A program made the translations under genes and the position numbers. Below the pieces are notes generated by a model. That model was not told the origin of the DNA. It ran no database searches and worked only from the letters and a program-made list of their open reading frames with translations. From NCBI GenBank assembly GCA_965201045.1, contig OZ241746.1, forward strand, positions 3,596,001 to 3,660,000: 64,000 nucleotides of DNA, read 5' to 3'. Positions within the stretch are counted from its first letter, which is position 1. Every line of letters begins with the position of its first letter. Below are positions 47,284 to 56,032 of this stretch, piece after piece. The DNA comes from JAPORK01 sp026710285 (GTDB taxonomy: Bacteria; Pseudomonadota; Gammaproteobacteria; Pseudomonadales; Endozoicomonadaceae).

Positions 47284-50200
47284 ATGTTAAAATCACACAT
47301 CTTCTATAACTTTAAAGATAAAAGACTTTGTTTTTTTATGCTTTTTTTTATCATAAATATAAGTCAGTCATTTTCTGCTGCTATCAAAAGTAAAATTAAC
47401 AATCAGCCATTAACCACACAAATTAATCAACATGCCGGAAATCACCTCAGTACAGATTATAAAAATCATCTTTCTCTTTCAGTTGTAAAAGATCAGATTG
47501 ATAAGATGAAGTTACGCAATGTAACTGAAGAAAGTAATGCATCTTCTTGGTCTGATGCGTTTAATTTCCAAAAAGTGGCAGGTACACAAATTGACCCGAG
47601 AACAGGTACATTTATTGCTTACATAAAAACAGGGAGCTTAATCAGCAATCTGGATCACGGACCCAATATTAATCTACAGGTTAATTATAACAGTAACAGC
47701 ATGGCAAACCCTGATGGCTTAGGTCGGGGCTGGAGCTGGAATTTAACCCACTTTAATCCGGTTAATAATCAACTGATCACTTCGCAGGGAAAAAGTTTTA
47801 GTTTACAGCAAGATGATACGCGACACTGGCAACCTCGTTATCATAAAATAAAAGATATGCAGATTGATGGTGATAAAAAGACACACTTTTTTATTACCTA
47901 TATTAACGGATTGCGGGAAATACTCAATCATGATGGTTATGAAGTACGTCTGGAACAGCAGGATGGAAAAGGTGTTAATTTTTCTTATCTTCATGGTACA
48001 CACTTGTTGAGTATGATCTGCGATGATCAGGGAAAAAGGATTATTTTAACCAGGAAAAATAATTATCTGACAGTTACTAGTTATAACAGTAATGGAAAAC
48101 CGGTTAATATTCGCATTAATCAGGCTGGTAATGAGTTACAAAGTATTACTTTGTCAAGTGAGAAGCATAAGCATAAGTATAAGCATAAGCATAAACGCAA
48201 GCATAAGAATGAGCAGGGTATTTATATGCATTATTCTCTTGTTGGTCATTTACTAACCCGATTTATCTATCCAACAGGCTTAACAAAGAGTATTCACTAT
48301 GACTGTCATGAAGCGATGAAAATGCCACTCTATAGTAATCAGTGGCATGGTTTATGTGTAGTAACATCACAGGTGGTTGATCCGGGTTCTGCACAACCTA
48401 AAATAGTTACCCGTTATGCTTATAATCAAATTAACAGTAATGAGCATAATTATCTTGGTTTTAATGCGGGGTTGAATATCCTACCAGGTACACAGAAAGA
48501 TTTTTTATTTGAGGCACCAGCTAATTATACTTACCGGACATCAGAAGACAATGGTTTATTGCAAATTGTTCGTACCTATAACAAATATCATCTGCTGATT
48601 GATACTAAGCTGTTCAGTGATAAAACACAACATCTCCTGGCAGAAACACATGACTTCTTTTGCCATACAGATCAGTATAATGGTTGTACGCATACCAATT
48701 TTGAAGATTTACCCGTTACCTATACATTGCCACTGAAAATGGAGACCCATACGTGGGGAGAAAGTTCGGGTCTTCCTGCGATAGATGTTACACTTCAATC
48801 ATATGATAATAATGGGAGAATTGTTGATGAAACGGATGCTTACGGGCGCCGTGAAACAATAAAGTATTGCCCGGTAAAGGGAGATGCTTTTTGTCCGGTT
48901 GCACCTTCCGGGTGGTCACTTAATGCATTAACAGAATCAGTTATCCGCTATCCTTCTGATAAAGTGGCAGGTGCTTCAGCTTTACCGGTAGTAAAAGTTT
49001 ATCGCTATTATCAGAAAGAGCCAAATATTAACGGCAATGGTTACATTTTAGTGTTGCACAGGCAGATAGCCCAGTTTGGTCATCAGTGGGATACAACCAT
49101 ACGGCATTACTATAATAATCCTGGTGATTATGCTACCTATGGTTTATTGCAAAAATTAATCTTAATTAGTAAAACAGAACTCGGTGAAAAACCAGAAAAA
49201 CTAACCCGTCAATATCATTATATTATCGATGCAAAAAAGACTACAAAAACTTCTTATAGTATCTTTGAAGAAGGTAGCAGTCATGCACGCAGTTCACCTT
49301 CAGTTACTGTCAGTCTTTTTACTCATCAGATACTGAAGGTAACCGATGTTTTCGGTAAAAATATCACCCGTTATCACTATGATAATCAGGAACGGATGAT
49401 ACAGGCTGATTCTGCAACAGGTACCAGTTTTGCAGTGAGTAAATACTATCATTATACAGTGTCACCACAGCTTAATCAGTTGATTATAAGCAGTGTTAAC
49501 GGGTTGCAACAAAAAATAGTGTTTGATGCAGCAGGGAGAAAGCTGGAAAGTTTTTCTGAGATGATCGATGCTCATGGAAAAAAACAACATAACCGATGGC
49601 AGCGGATTAACAGTACTACTTATGATGCTAATGGGCGCCTTGTTGCAACACATTCATATGATTATCGTAACCATTCATCAAAGCAACCGAAACAGTTGAC
49701 AATAACTTATGATTATACTGTAACAGGACGTATTTTTCGTAAACATATGCCGGACGGAGAGACAATAATTAACAGCTACGATGATCCTGATCGTTGCATG
49801 GTTAGTTATAAACTGAATAAAAAAGGAGATCATTCAGTTGTTACTGTTGTAAGTGGTAATGTATTAGATAAACCTATCAGACAAATTTTATTGCCTGGCT
49901 CATCAGGTTTACCACTTTCTGCTAAACAATACTGCACGACAGGAGGTAAGTTAGATGGAGCAAAAATAACCACCGTTACCTATGATGCAGATGGAAGAAA
50001 AATCTCATCAACAGACCCTGCTGGGAAAACAGTTATTACCCATTATGATGACCGTGGGCGTGTAAATGAGATAATTGATCCTGTTGGTGATACAATACAT
50101 AAAGTCTACAATTTTACTGGTAAAGTTATTAGGAAGTGGGTAAAACCAGCCAAAGATGATCATCAATACCTGTTGTTCTCCGCACAATATAATATGGCAG

Positions 50201-52899
50201 GAGAACTGGTGTGGCAGGCAGGAGAAGATGGAAAACGTACGACTTACACCTATACCAGTGATGGTAAACCCGATACAATAACTACACCTGCAGGTGACAC
50301 TATCACTTACAAATATAATATACTAAGACTGCCTGTTAATGAATGGCTCAATAATAAACTACTATTACAGATACATTATAATCCACTGACTGCACAGCCA
50401 GATAAAATAACTGATAATACCGGTATCAGAACTTGGATTTATAGTGATGATGGGAAAATTAACCGGTTAACACATCATGCAATAAATAATACAAGCGCTG
50501 ATTATAAAATGGCGTGGACTTATGATGAAAATAGGAATGTAATCGCCATGACCAATCCTTCTGGTCAACAAACAAGAGTCACTTATGATCAATTTGGGCG
50601 TATTAGTTCAGTCAGTTATCAGATGAATAACGGTAAAGAGCAGCTGTTATCTGCACCAGAATATGATGGTTTTTCCCGTATTATTACAGTTAAGTACGGT
50701 AGTGGTATGAAACGCACTATTGAATACAATAACTATGGTCAGAAAAAAAGTATTGCTGATATATTTTTAGATAAATTACTTTCATCATGGCAATATCATT
50801 ATGATAATGAAGGTAATATTATCACACTGATACGTAGTGAAAATAACCATCAGCAGGCAGTATTAAATTATCGCTATGATACGCTCAACAATCTGATTTC
50901 TGTAAACTGCACCGGTTCAGCAGGTTTACCCTTATGTCCAAGAGATACGCATTATAAAGGTTCTTCTCTTAATGAAGCGCCTGTTATTATCCGGCAGGAT
51001 TATACATTTAATGCTTTAAATCGAATGACACAAGTTAAAGAAATATTAACTGATACAATACAACAAAAAACTTTCAGCAAAGTCGTTAATTACAGTTATG
51101 GTGATATCCAGGCACCATTGCGTTTACAACAAATGAGTACTGTGTGGAATGGTCAGCCAGCTGTTGTTAATCATTTTAGCTATGATATTGCTGGTAATAT
51201 GACCACAGATGGTGAAGGTCACCATATGACTTATAATGCTTTTAATCAGGTGGCACAGGTTGTAACACCCAATGGCAGTAAGAGTCAATATGTTTATGAT
51301 GGCAGTGGACGTGAAGTTAAACAGATAGCTAACATAAGTGATATACGTTATATGTTTTACACAGGTAAAAATCTGGTAGGTGAACAAATTAATGATTTAC
51401 AGCAAAACAAACATACTATAACGCACTTAGGTGTAGCTAAAGCAATTGATGGTGTTATTCATGAATATTATGAGCAAAACTATAAGAAAGATATTACCGC
51501 TGTACTGACAAAGAGTCATCACAGTAATAATGAATGGACTGTTAGTCAGCACACTGTTTACAGTCCTTATGGTATGCGGTGGCATCATACAAATACGTCA
51601 CAACCTTTTTATTTGCAAACTTTAACAGGTTTTGATGGTGAGCAACATGATCCGGTTACCGGCTGGCAATTCTTAGGTGCAGGACACAGGACTTATAATC
51701 CGCAAGGGCGATACTTTATCAGTGAAGATCCTGCTGGTGATGGCTATAGCTTTGGTGGCAATAATCCCATTATGCATACAGACCCTGATGGAAATATGCC
51801 GGGATGGATAGGTTCTGTTATGCAGATTATGGATTATACCAGCACTCTGGGTATGGCAGCTTTGCATAAAAAATGGGCAAATGCTGTGGGTATAGGACTC
51901 ATGGTTACACTTTCAACCATAATAACAGGTATAGGGCTGGTACTCGGTGGTGTTAAACCACTGGTCTCTGCAGGTATTCTTGGTTTATCAGTCGCAACGG
52001 GTAGTATGATGGTTACAGCTGCTGCTGTACCTGTAAACAGAGGCTTAAATATTATCAATGCTGTTGTGGGTATAACGCAAATAGCTGTCGCTGTAGCTTC
52101 TGCCGGGTTAATCTTTGCTAATTATACTCAGGCTTTTACAAAGTGGTTGAGCCAGCTGAATAACGGGCTTGCTTTTTCTGTAAATTGTTCACAAACATCA
52201 GTATTGGAAGAAGAAGAGGTGGTTAAAGCATTAGCAGCTGTACCAAGGAGTGTTGTATCGGCAGGAACGGAAAGTGTCGGAGCGTTAACAGCAGAACCAA
52301 AGGGTGTCTGCAAACTCTCTACAATTGAAACAATGATGAAGTTGTTTTCTGATAATATACGGGGAGAAGATAGTACACAGACAATGTTTTCTATAAAAAA
52401 TCCTGATCAGTTTGCGAATATTCTACACGGAGTATTACAGAACTTCAGGTCAGTATCAATGCATATCTCAAATATGATATTTACAGCATTCACCTGTATT
52501 GCACAGATAAAAAAAGAAGTTGATTTAAATGAGTTAAGTGAATTTTTGGAGTTTGCATCATTTAATGAATTCAAAGCAATGAGAGCGTTTAAAAAAATAT
52601 TTGTGGGAATAAGTGCATCCCCTTTCTCTCTTGAAGATATGCAAATAGAAGGCTATGGTCTAGTCATTGATGAAAGTAATATGTTGTCTGGTAGCTTAGT
52701 AAGAAACATCTATATCACACACAATTCTGATGACTCAACATGGTCTGCGGTATACGTTAATCGCTTTTATAATTTTATTTTGTCGTTTGATGATGTTGAA
52801 GAGCAATTTACCATCATTAAATATGGACCAGCTGAAAGTCTTAATGGAATACTCTCTTCAATTGCTGTAGGTGAAGAAAATATTTTTGGTTACAGATAA
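47284..52899 (+). CDS. Secreted RHS/YD-repeat protein, copy 9, diverged (1,871 aa)
   Basis: Closest to copy 8. Signal peptide around residues 12-36 (LCFFMLFFIINISQSFS). YD repeats, RHS core and DPDGN at residue 1,500. Near residues 294-308 it carries an in-frame Lys/His run not found in the other copies. The 372-residue C-terminal region has the ALHKKWANAVG segment and hydrophobic stretch, a longer linker with VxxxGTESVGALTAEPK-type sequence, then TMMKLFSDNIRGED and VDLNELSEFLEFAS, related to copy 8 but with a different end (EENIFGYR). It is the last gene of the array; no gene follows for 868 bp. Confidence 0.92.
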   Translation: MLKSHIFYNFKDKRLCFFMLFFIINISQSFSAAIKSKINNQPLTTQINQHAGNHLSTDYKNHLSLSVVKDQIDKMKLRNVTEESNASSWSDAFNFQKVAGTQIDPRTGTFIAYIKTGSLISNLDHGPNINLQVNYNSNSMANPDGLGRGWSWNLTHFNPVNNQLITSQGKSFSLQQDDTRHWQPRYHKIKDMQIDGDKKTHFFITYINGLREILNHDGYEVRLEQQDGKGVNFSYLHGTHLLSMICDDQGKRIILTRKNNYLTVTSYNSNGKPVNIRINQAGNELQSITLSSEKHKHKYKHKHKRKHKNEQGIYMHYSLVGHLLTRFIYPTGLTKSIHYDCHEAMKMPLYSNQWHGLCVVTSQVVDPGSAQPKIVTRYAYNQINSNEHNYLGFNAGLNILPGTQKDFLFEAPANYTYRTSEDNGLLQIVRTYNKYHLLIDTKLFSDKTQHLLAETHDFFCHTDQYNGCTHTNFEDLPVTYTLPLKMETHTWGESSGLPAIDVTLQSYDNNGRIVDETDAYGRRETIKYCPVKGDAFCPVAPSGWSLNALTESVIRYPSDKVAGASALPVVKVYRYYQKEPNINGNGYILVLHRQIAQFGHQWDTTIRHYYNNPGDYATYGLLQKLILISKTELGEKPEKLTRQYHYIIDAKKTTKTSYSIFEEGSSHARSSPSVTVSLFTHQILKVTDVFGKNITRYHYDNQERMIQADSATGTSFAVSKYYHYTVSPQLNQLIISSVNGLQQKIVFDAAGRKLESFSEMIDAHGKKQHNRWQRINSTTYDANGRLVATHSYDYRNHSSKQPKQLTITYDYTVTGRIFRKHMPDGETIINSYDDPDRCMVSYKLNKKGDHSVVTVVSGNVLDKPIRQILLPGSSGLPLSAKQYCTTGGKLDGAKITTVTYDADGRKISSTDPAGKTVITHYDDRGRVNEIIDPVGDTIHKVYNFTGKVIRKWVKPAKDDHQYLLFSAQYNMAGELVWQAGEDGKRTTYTYTSDGKPDTITTPAGDTITYKYNILRLPVNEWLNNKLLLQIHYNPLTAQPDKITDNTGIRTWIYSDDGKINRLTHHAINNTSADYKMAWTYDENRNVIAMTNPSGQQTRVTYDQFGRISSVSYQMNNGKEQLLSAPEYDGFSRIITVKYGSGMKRTIEYNNYGQKKSIADIFLDKLLSSWQYHYDNEGNIITLIRSENNHQQAVLNYRYDTLNNLISVNCTGSAGLPLCPRDTHYKGSSLNEAPVIIRQDYTFNALNRMTQVKEILTDTIQQKTFSKVVNYSYGDIQAPLRLQQMSTVWNGQPAVVNHFSYDIAGNMTTDGEGHHMTYNAFNQVAQVVTPNGSKSQYVYDGSGREVKQIANISDIRYMFYTGKNLVGEQINDLQQNKHTITHLGVAKAIDGVIHEYYEQNYKKDITAVLTKSHHSNNEWTVSQHTVYSPYGMRWHHTNTSQPFYLQTLTGFDGEQHDPVTGWQFLGAGHRTYNPQGRYFISEDPAGDGYSFGGNNPIMHTDPDGNMPGWIGSVMQIMDYTSTLGMAALHKKWANAVGIGLMVTLSTIITGIGLVLGGVKPLVSAGILGLSVATGSMMVTAAAVPVNRGLNIINAVVGITQIAVAVASAGLIFANYTQAFTKWLSQLNNGLAFSVNCSQTSVLEEEEVVKALAAVPRSVVSAGTESVGALTAEPKGVCKLSTIETMMKLFSDNIRGEDSTQTMFSIKNPDQFANILHGVLQNFRSVSMHISNMIFTAFTCIAQIKKEVDLNELSEFLEFASFNEFKAMRAFKKIFVGISASPFSLEDMQIEGYGLVIDESNMLSGSLVRNIYITHNSDDSTWSAVYVNRFYNFILSFDDVEEQFTIIKYGPAESLNGILSSIAVGEENIFGYR
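48163..48207 (+). repeat. In-frame AAGCAT hexanucleotide repeat in RHS copy 9
   Basis: Fifteen codons alternating Lys with His/Tyr/Arg (KHKHKYKHKHKRKHK), built from AAGCAT units. Other copies have only DKHQHEQ at this place, so the repeat has expanded in copy 9. The unit length keeps the frame. Confidence 0.85.
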
Positions 52900-52946
52900 T
52901 GATTAATTTATTGCTGAAAATAATCTGTGAATAATTGCTCTAACAG

Positions 52947-52973
52947 GAACAATCCCACGTGCGTGGGGAAGAT
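52947..52973. repeat. Degenerate type I-E-like CRISPR repeat relic 1
   Basis: GGAACAATCCCACGTGCGTGGGGAAGA, given here as two parts: GGAACAATCCCACG and TGCGTGGGGAAGA. It has the CCCACG/CGTGGG hairpin and the TGGGGAA end typical of type I-E repeats (..TTCATCCCCACGTGCGTGGGGAAC..). Only one unit is present, with no spacer array and no cas gene in the window. Confidence 0.35.
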
Positions 52974-53113
52974 TTCCTAGAAAAAACAGTTGCAACCCGA
53001 GCGCCAGAAACACCCCCACATACGTCTGTCTCTTAGTCACATTTTTCAGGCTCAGTCTTTTACTCTGGCATGTTTGTTTTTTGCTGAATATACCAGCCTT
53101 TGCCGGACACACC

Positions 53114-53194
53114 GTGGGCTGAGCCTGTCGAAGCCTGGGAGAAATTAAAACCTAAGTGTCCCCATCCAGGCTTCGACAAGCTCAGCCAGCGGAT
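53114..53194. repeat. Palindromic element (GGCTGAGCCTGTCGAAGCC type)
   Basis: Left arm GGGCTGAGCCTGTCGAAGCC and right arm GGCTTCGACAAGCTCAGCC, separated by ~27 bp. It is the same family as the element at 9,743-9,862, preceded by the same GCTGAATATACCA sequence, but with the TCGA variant and a different loop. Confidence 0.7.
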
Positions 53195-53285
53195 AGGGTA
53201 GTATTGATGAAATTGTCTGAATTTACCTGTATTTACTGCTCTGTTCATCTGAAATTTTTGTTGGGGATTTGTGTATAAAAGACAG

Positions 53286-53303
53286 CACATGCGTGGGGAA
53301 GAT
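53286..53303. repeat. Degenerate type I-E-like CRISPR repeat relic 2
   Basis: CACATGCGTGGGGAAGAT shares the 13-nt GCGTGGGGAAGAT with the relic at 52,947. The first half of the repeat is lost. It lies ~340 bp downstream, with the palindromic element between the two. Confidence 0.3.
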
Positions 53304-53418
53304 GTACTTTTTCATTGTTTTTTGTATCCAGTAATATTTTGTAATGAGAAAACAACGATGCCTGAGAATCTGTTAAAGATAACGTGATTTTGTCCATATT
53401 TTTACTGATTGATTGCAG

Positions 53419-53664
53419 CTAATTATTGCGCTGTTTTTTTAGTTCAGTCTGTGCACACCGGTTCAGACAGGCTATGATCCAGCTGGTTAAATTTTTTGAT
53501 TTGCTGTGAATGACCGCCTGCTCCCACGCTAACCGGTCAACAGATTTCATTCGTATAGTGAGTTTGTTGTCCTGCGTTTCGCCGTCTGGTTTTTTGTTTG
53601 GTTGCCGACCGAGATTATGATGGAAGCCGCGCGGGGATTTACCATTTAAACGGTAGTGTCCATT
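53419..53664 (-). pseudogene. Relic of a small ribbon-helix-helix-like protein
   Basis: The reverse strand is open from 53,664 to TAG at 53,419-53,421, reading ...GRQPNKKPDGETQDNKLTIR, then MKSVDRLAWEQAVIHSKSKN and LTSWIIACLNRCAQ. The LTIRM strand, the helix and the (L)TSWI helix resemble CopG/MobC-type ribbon-helix-helix proteins of plasmids and mobile elements. The only ATG in frame (53,550) would cut off part of the strand, and a stop lies just upstream of the open stretch, so it is probably truncated or frameshifted. Assignment is tentative. Confidence 0.35.
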
Positions 53665-53767
53665 TTATTGTGTCTGTTGGGAATGACAACGGAGATACTT
53701 CAATAGCAGCAGGTTAAACGCAAGGATTTTTATTATTCAGTCAAAAACTCCGTGTGACAATTGACAA

Positions 53768-56032
53768 TTAATCAGTATAATCGGGGTTATTTCTGATGCT
53801 TATATTAGTCATTGCACGTATTAAATAATCTGTAATATCCTGATGTCTACAGTAGAAAGCATTTGTATATGCAGTGTTACCACAGATATCAGTACTGTTA
53901 ATATCAATTAAGTAATTACCATAAGAATCCTGAAGGCATAACAAATATTTAACCACGTTCAAATGCCCATTTAAAGTAGCACAGTGAAAAACTGTAGATC
54001 CCCCATTATTTTTGGCATTGATATCAGCGCCGGCATTTACTAATATTTTCATACTCTTTAAGTCTCCTTTGGAGCCGGCTTTATGGAGTACAGTGTTGCC
54101 GCTTGCATCTTTAATATTGATATCAGCAGCATTCATGTTTTTTAATAGTAGTTCAATACATTCCGGGTTTTTCTCTATAGCAGTATGAAGAGCTGTGGGC
54201 TGGAATCTAAATTGACTGTAAACATGGGCACCTGCCTCAAGTAACATTTTGATATGGTTAATGTCTTGTTTAATGACAGCAAATTGAAGTATAGTTTTGC
54301 CGTAATCATTTAGGGAATTAACATCAATATCAGAATACTGTAGCAGAATTTCAATACATGCTGTGTGTTTTTTGTAAACAGCCATGCTGAGTGCGGTTTG
54401 CATTTTCTTGTTTTTCGCATTAATGCTGTCGGGACTCATTACTTTTATTAATTCACGGGTACATTCTGCTAAACCTTTTGCAGCAGCAACATGCAAAGCT
54501 GTATAACGCTCTTTAGTGCTGAGGTTAGCATTACAGCCAGCAGCTGCTAATGTCTCAATACATTGCCAATGATTTTTGTTAACAGCAGCACAAATTTCAT
54601 TTATCCCCAAGTGATCCAGCGTGTTGAGAGTAGCTTTTCTAGTTTGCAGAAGTACATTAATACACTCTAAATGTCCGTTCCAGGCACTTTTGTTAAGTGC
54701 TGTTCTTCCGGCAGTATCTTTCATATTGATATCATCAGCAGTCAGATACGGTAACAGCGCACTAATACACTCTGCCTTTCCTTCAAAAGCAGCTTTATGT
54801 AGTATAGTTTCACCATGTATATTTTTAGCTTTGATGTTTTCAGTGCTTGTATGGCATAACAGAAAAGTGACAATTTTTACAAATCCTTTTGCAGCAGCAA
54901 TATGAAGTGCAGTATTGTTGAAAATATTTTTGATATTAGCATTCGCATTATTTTCAACCAGCTTTTTGACACAGGCATCATGCCCATAAAGAGCTGCCAC
55001 AAAGAGTGGGCTGTTATCCTGTTTGTCGGTTATATTGACATCGATATCTGGAATTTTTAATAACAAATCAATAAATTCTTCATTTCCATTTGCAGCAGCA
55101 TACCAAAGAGCAGTACGACAATGGATATTTTTAATGTTGATTGGAATATCATCAACCTTATCTGTTAACAGGCGAAAAATATCCGGACGGTTTATAAAAA
55201 CAGCTTTATGAAATATAGTCTGATTCAGCTTATCCCAATGTCTGATTTGCTCTGGATAACGAGTTAATAGTAACTCAATACAATTCACATTTCCTCCTTT
55301 TACAGCACAATGAAGTACATTACACTGATCTTCATTTAGGAGACTTACATCAATATCGCTGACCTCTAACAGGTAGGAAAGACAATCACTATGCCCCATG
55401 CTTGCAGCCAGGTGTAATGGTGTGTCACCCAGGTTATTTTGGCTGTTCATGTCAAACGCTTTATGCTTTAAACTAACAGATGGATCTGTGATAGCATTGG
55501 AGAGAAGATCAATATTTTCTTTACATTTTATTAATAACCTGACACCACATGTATGCCCCTCATAAGCTAAAAGATGAAGAGCTGTATTACCCAGGATATC
55601 CCGGACATTGATATCATCAACAACAGATATTAATGCGGTTAAGATTTTAGTATTTCCTTTAAGTGCTGCGACATGAAAAACTGTTATACCCTTTTTATTG
55701 GTAATACTGGTATCTGAACCTGATTTAATTAATATAAGTGCACCGTCTGTAAAGTCAGCATTAATTGCTTCATGAAGCGGAGTATTGCCATCCTCATTTT
55801 GAATATTAATATTTGATTCTTCTCTGATTAACTGGCGAATAGCTTTTGTATCATGGTCTTTTACAGCAGAAAATAAATCATTAGCAAAGACTGACATATT
55901 GAAAGTCAGTAGGAAAAGTAGCAGCAGTGAACCCAAAATTTTTTTAGTTTTATCAGACCATATATCGCTTAACCAAACCGGGAAATGGTTAACAAACCAC
56001 CTTTTTGATGCAAACATATATACAAAACACAT
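53768..56032 (-). CDS. Exported ankyrin-repeat protein (754 aa)
   Basis: Residues 28-50 form a positively charged, strongly hydrophobic segment (KTKKILGSLLLLFLLTFNMS, then VFA-N) that can act as a late signal peptide or membrane anchor. From about residue 55 to the end there are about 20 ankyrin repeats of ~33 residues (pattern G(N/R)TALHxAAxxGH.......LL....DIN). Ankyrin arrays bind proteins and are frequent in effectors of intracellular and symbiotic bacteria, but no catalytic or secretion-specific domain is visible. The start is set at the first ATG; a second in-frame Met lies 5 codons later. It is transcribed toward the RHS array and divergently from the gene at 56,504. No sign of decay. 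Confidence 0.9.
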   Translation of the reverse strand: MCFVYMFASKRWFVNHFPVWLSDIWSDKTKKILGSLLLLFLLTFNMSVFANDLFSAVKDHDTKAIRQLIREESNINIQNEDGNTPLHEAINADFTDGALILIKSGSDTSITNKKGITVFHVAALKGNTKILTALISVVDDINVRDILGNTALHLLAYEGHTCGVRLLIKCKENIDLLSNAITDPSVSLKHKAFDMNSQNNLGDTPLHLAASMGHSDCLSYLLEVSDIDVSLLNEDQCNVLHCAVKGGNVNCIELLLTRYPEQIRHWDKLNQTIFHKAVFINRPDIFRLLTDKVDDIPINIKNIHCRTALWYAAANGNEEFIDLLLKIPDIDVNITDKQDNSPLFVAALYGHDACVKKLVENNANANIKNIFNNTALHIAAAKGFVKIVTFLLCHTSTENIKAKNIHGETILHKAAFEGKAECISALLPYLTADDINMKDTAGRTALNKSAWNGHLECINVLLQTRKATLNTLDHLGINEICAAVNKNHWQCIETLAAAGCNANLSTKERYTALHVAAAKGLAECTRELIKVMSPDSINAKNKKMQTALSMAVYKKHTACIEILLQYSDIDVNSLNDYGKTILQFAVIKQDINHIKMLLEAGAHVYSQFRFQPTALHTAIEKNPECIELLLKNMNAADINIKDASGNTVLHKAGSKGDLKSMKILVNAGADINAKNNGGSTVFHCATLNGHLNVVKYLLCLQDSYGNYLIDINSTDICGNTAYTNAFYCRHQDITDYLIRAMTNISIRNNPDYTD

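Larger units (their letters stand above)
52900..53767. other. 868-bp gene-poor junction between the RHS array and the ankyrin gene
   Basis: No intact gene. It contains a CRISPR-repeat-like relic (52,947), an end-like CTGTCTCTTAGTCACATTTT (53,026), a palindromic element (53,114-53,194), a second CRISPR-repeat-like relic (53,286) and a reverse-strand relic of a small DNA-binding-type protein (53,419-53,664). Part of it (53,500-53,640) is visibly richer in G+C than the flanking genes. Confidence 0.6.

Noticed and set aside
1..52899. Array as an assembly artefact
   Set aside because: Copies differ at many positions, have different tips, spacers and lengths, and one holds a unique IS insertion; only copies 3-5 contain long near-identical blocks, where copy number should still be verified.
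52947..53303. A functional CRISPR array
   Set aside because: Only one full and one partial repeat-like unit, no regular spacers, no cas genes in the window. Kept only as relics.
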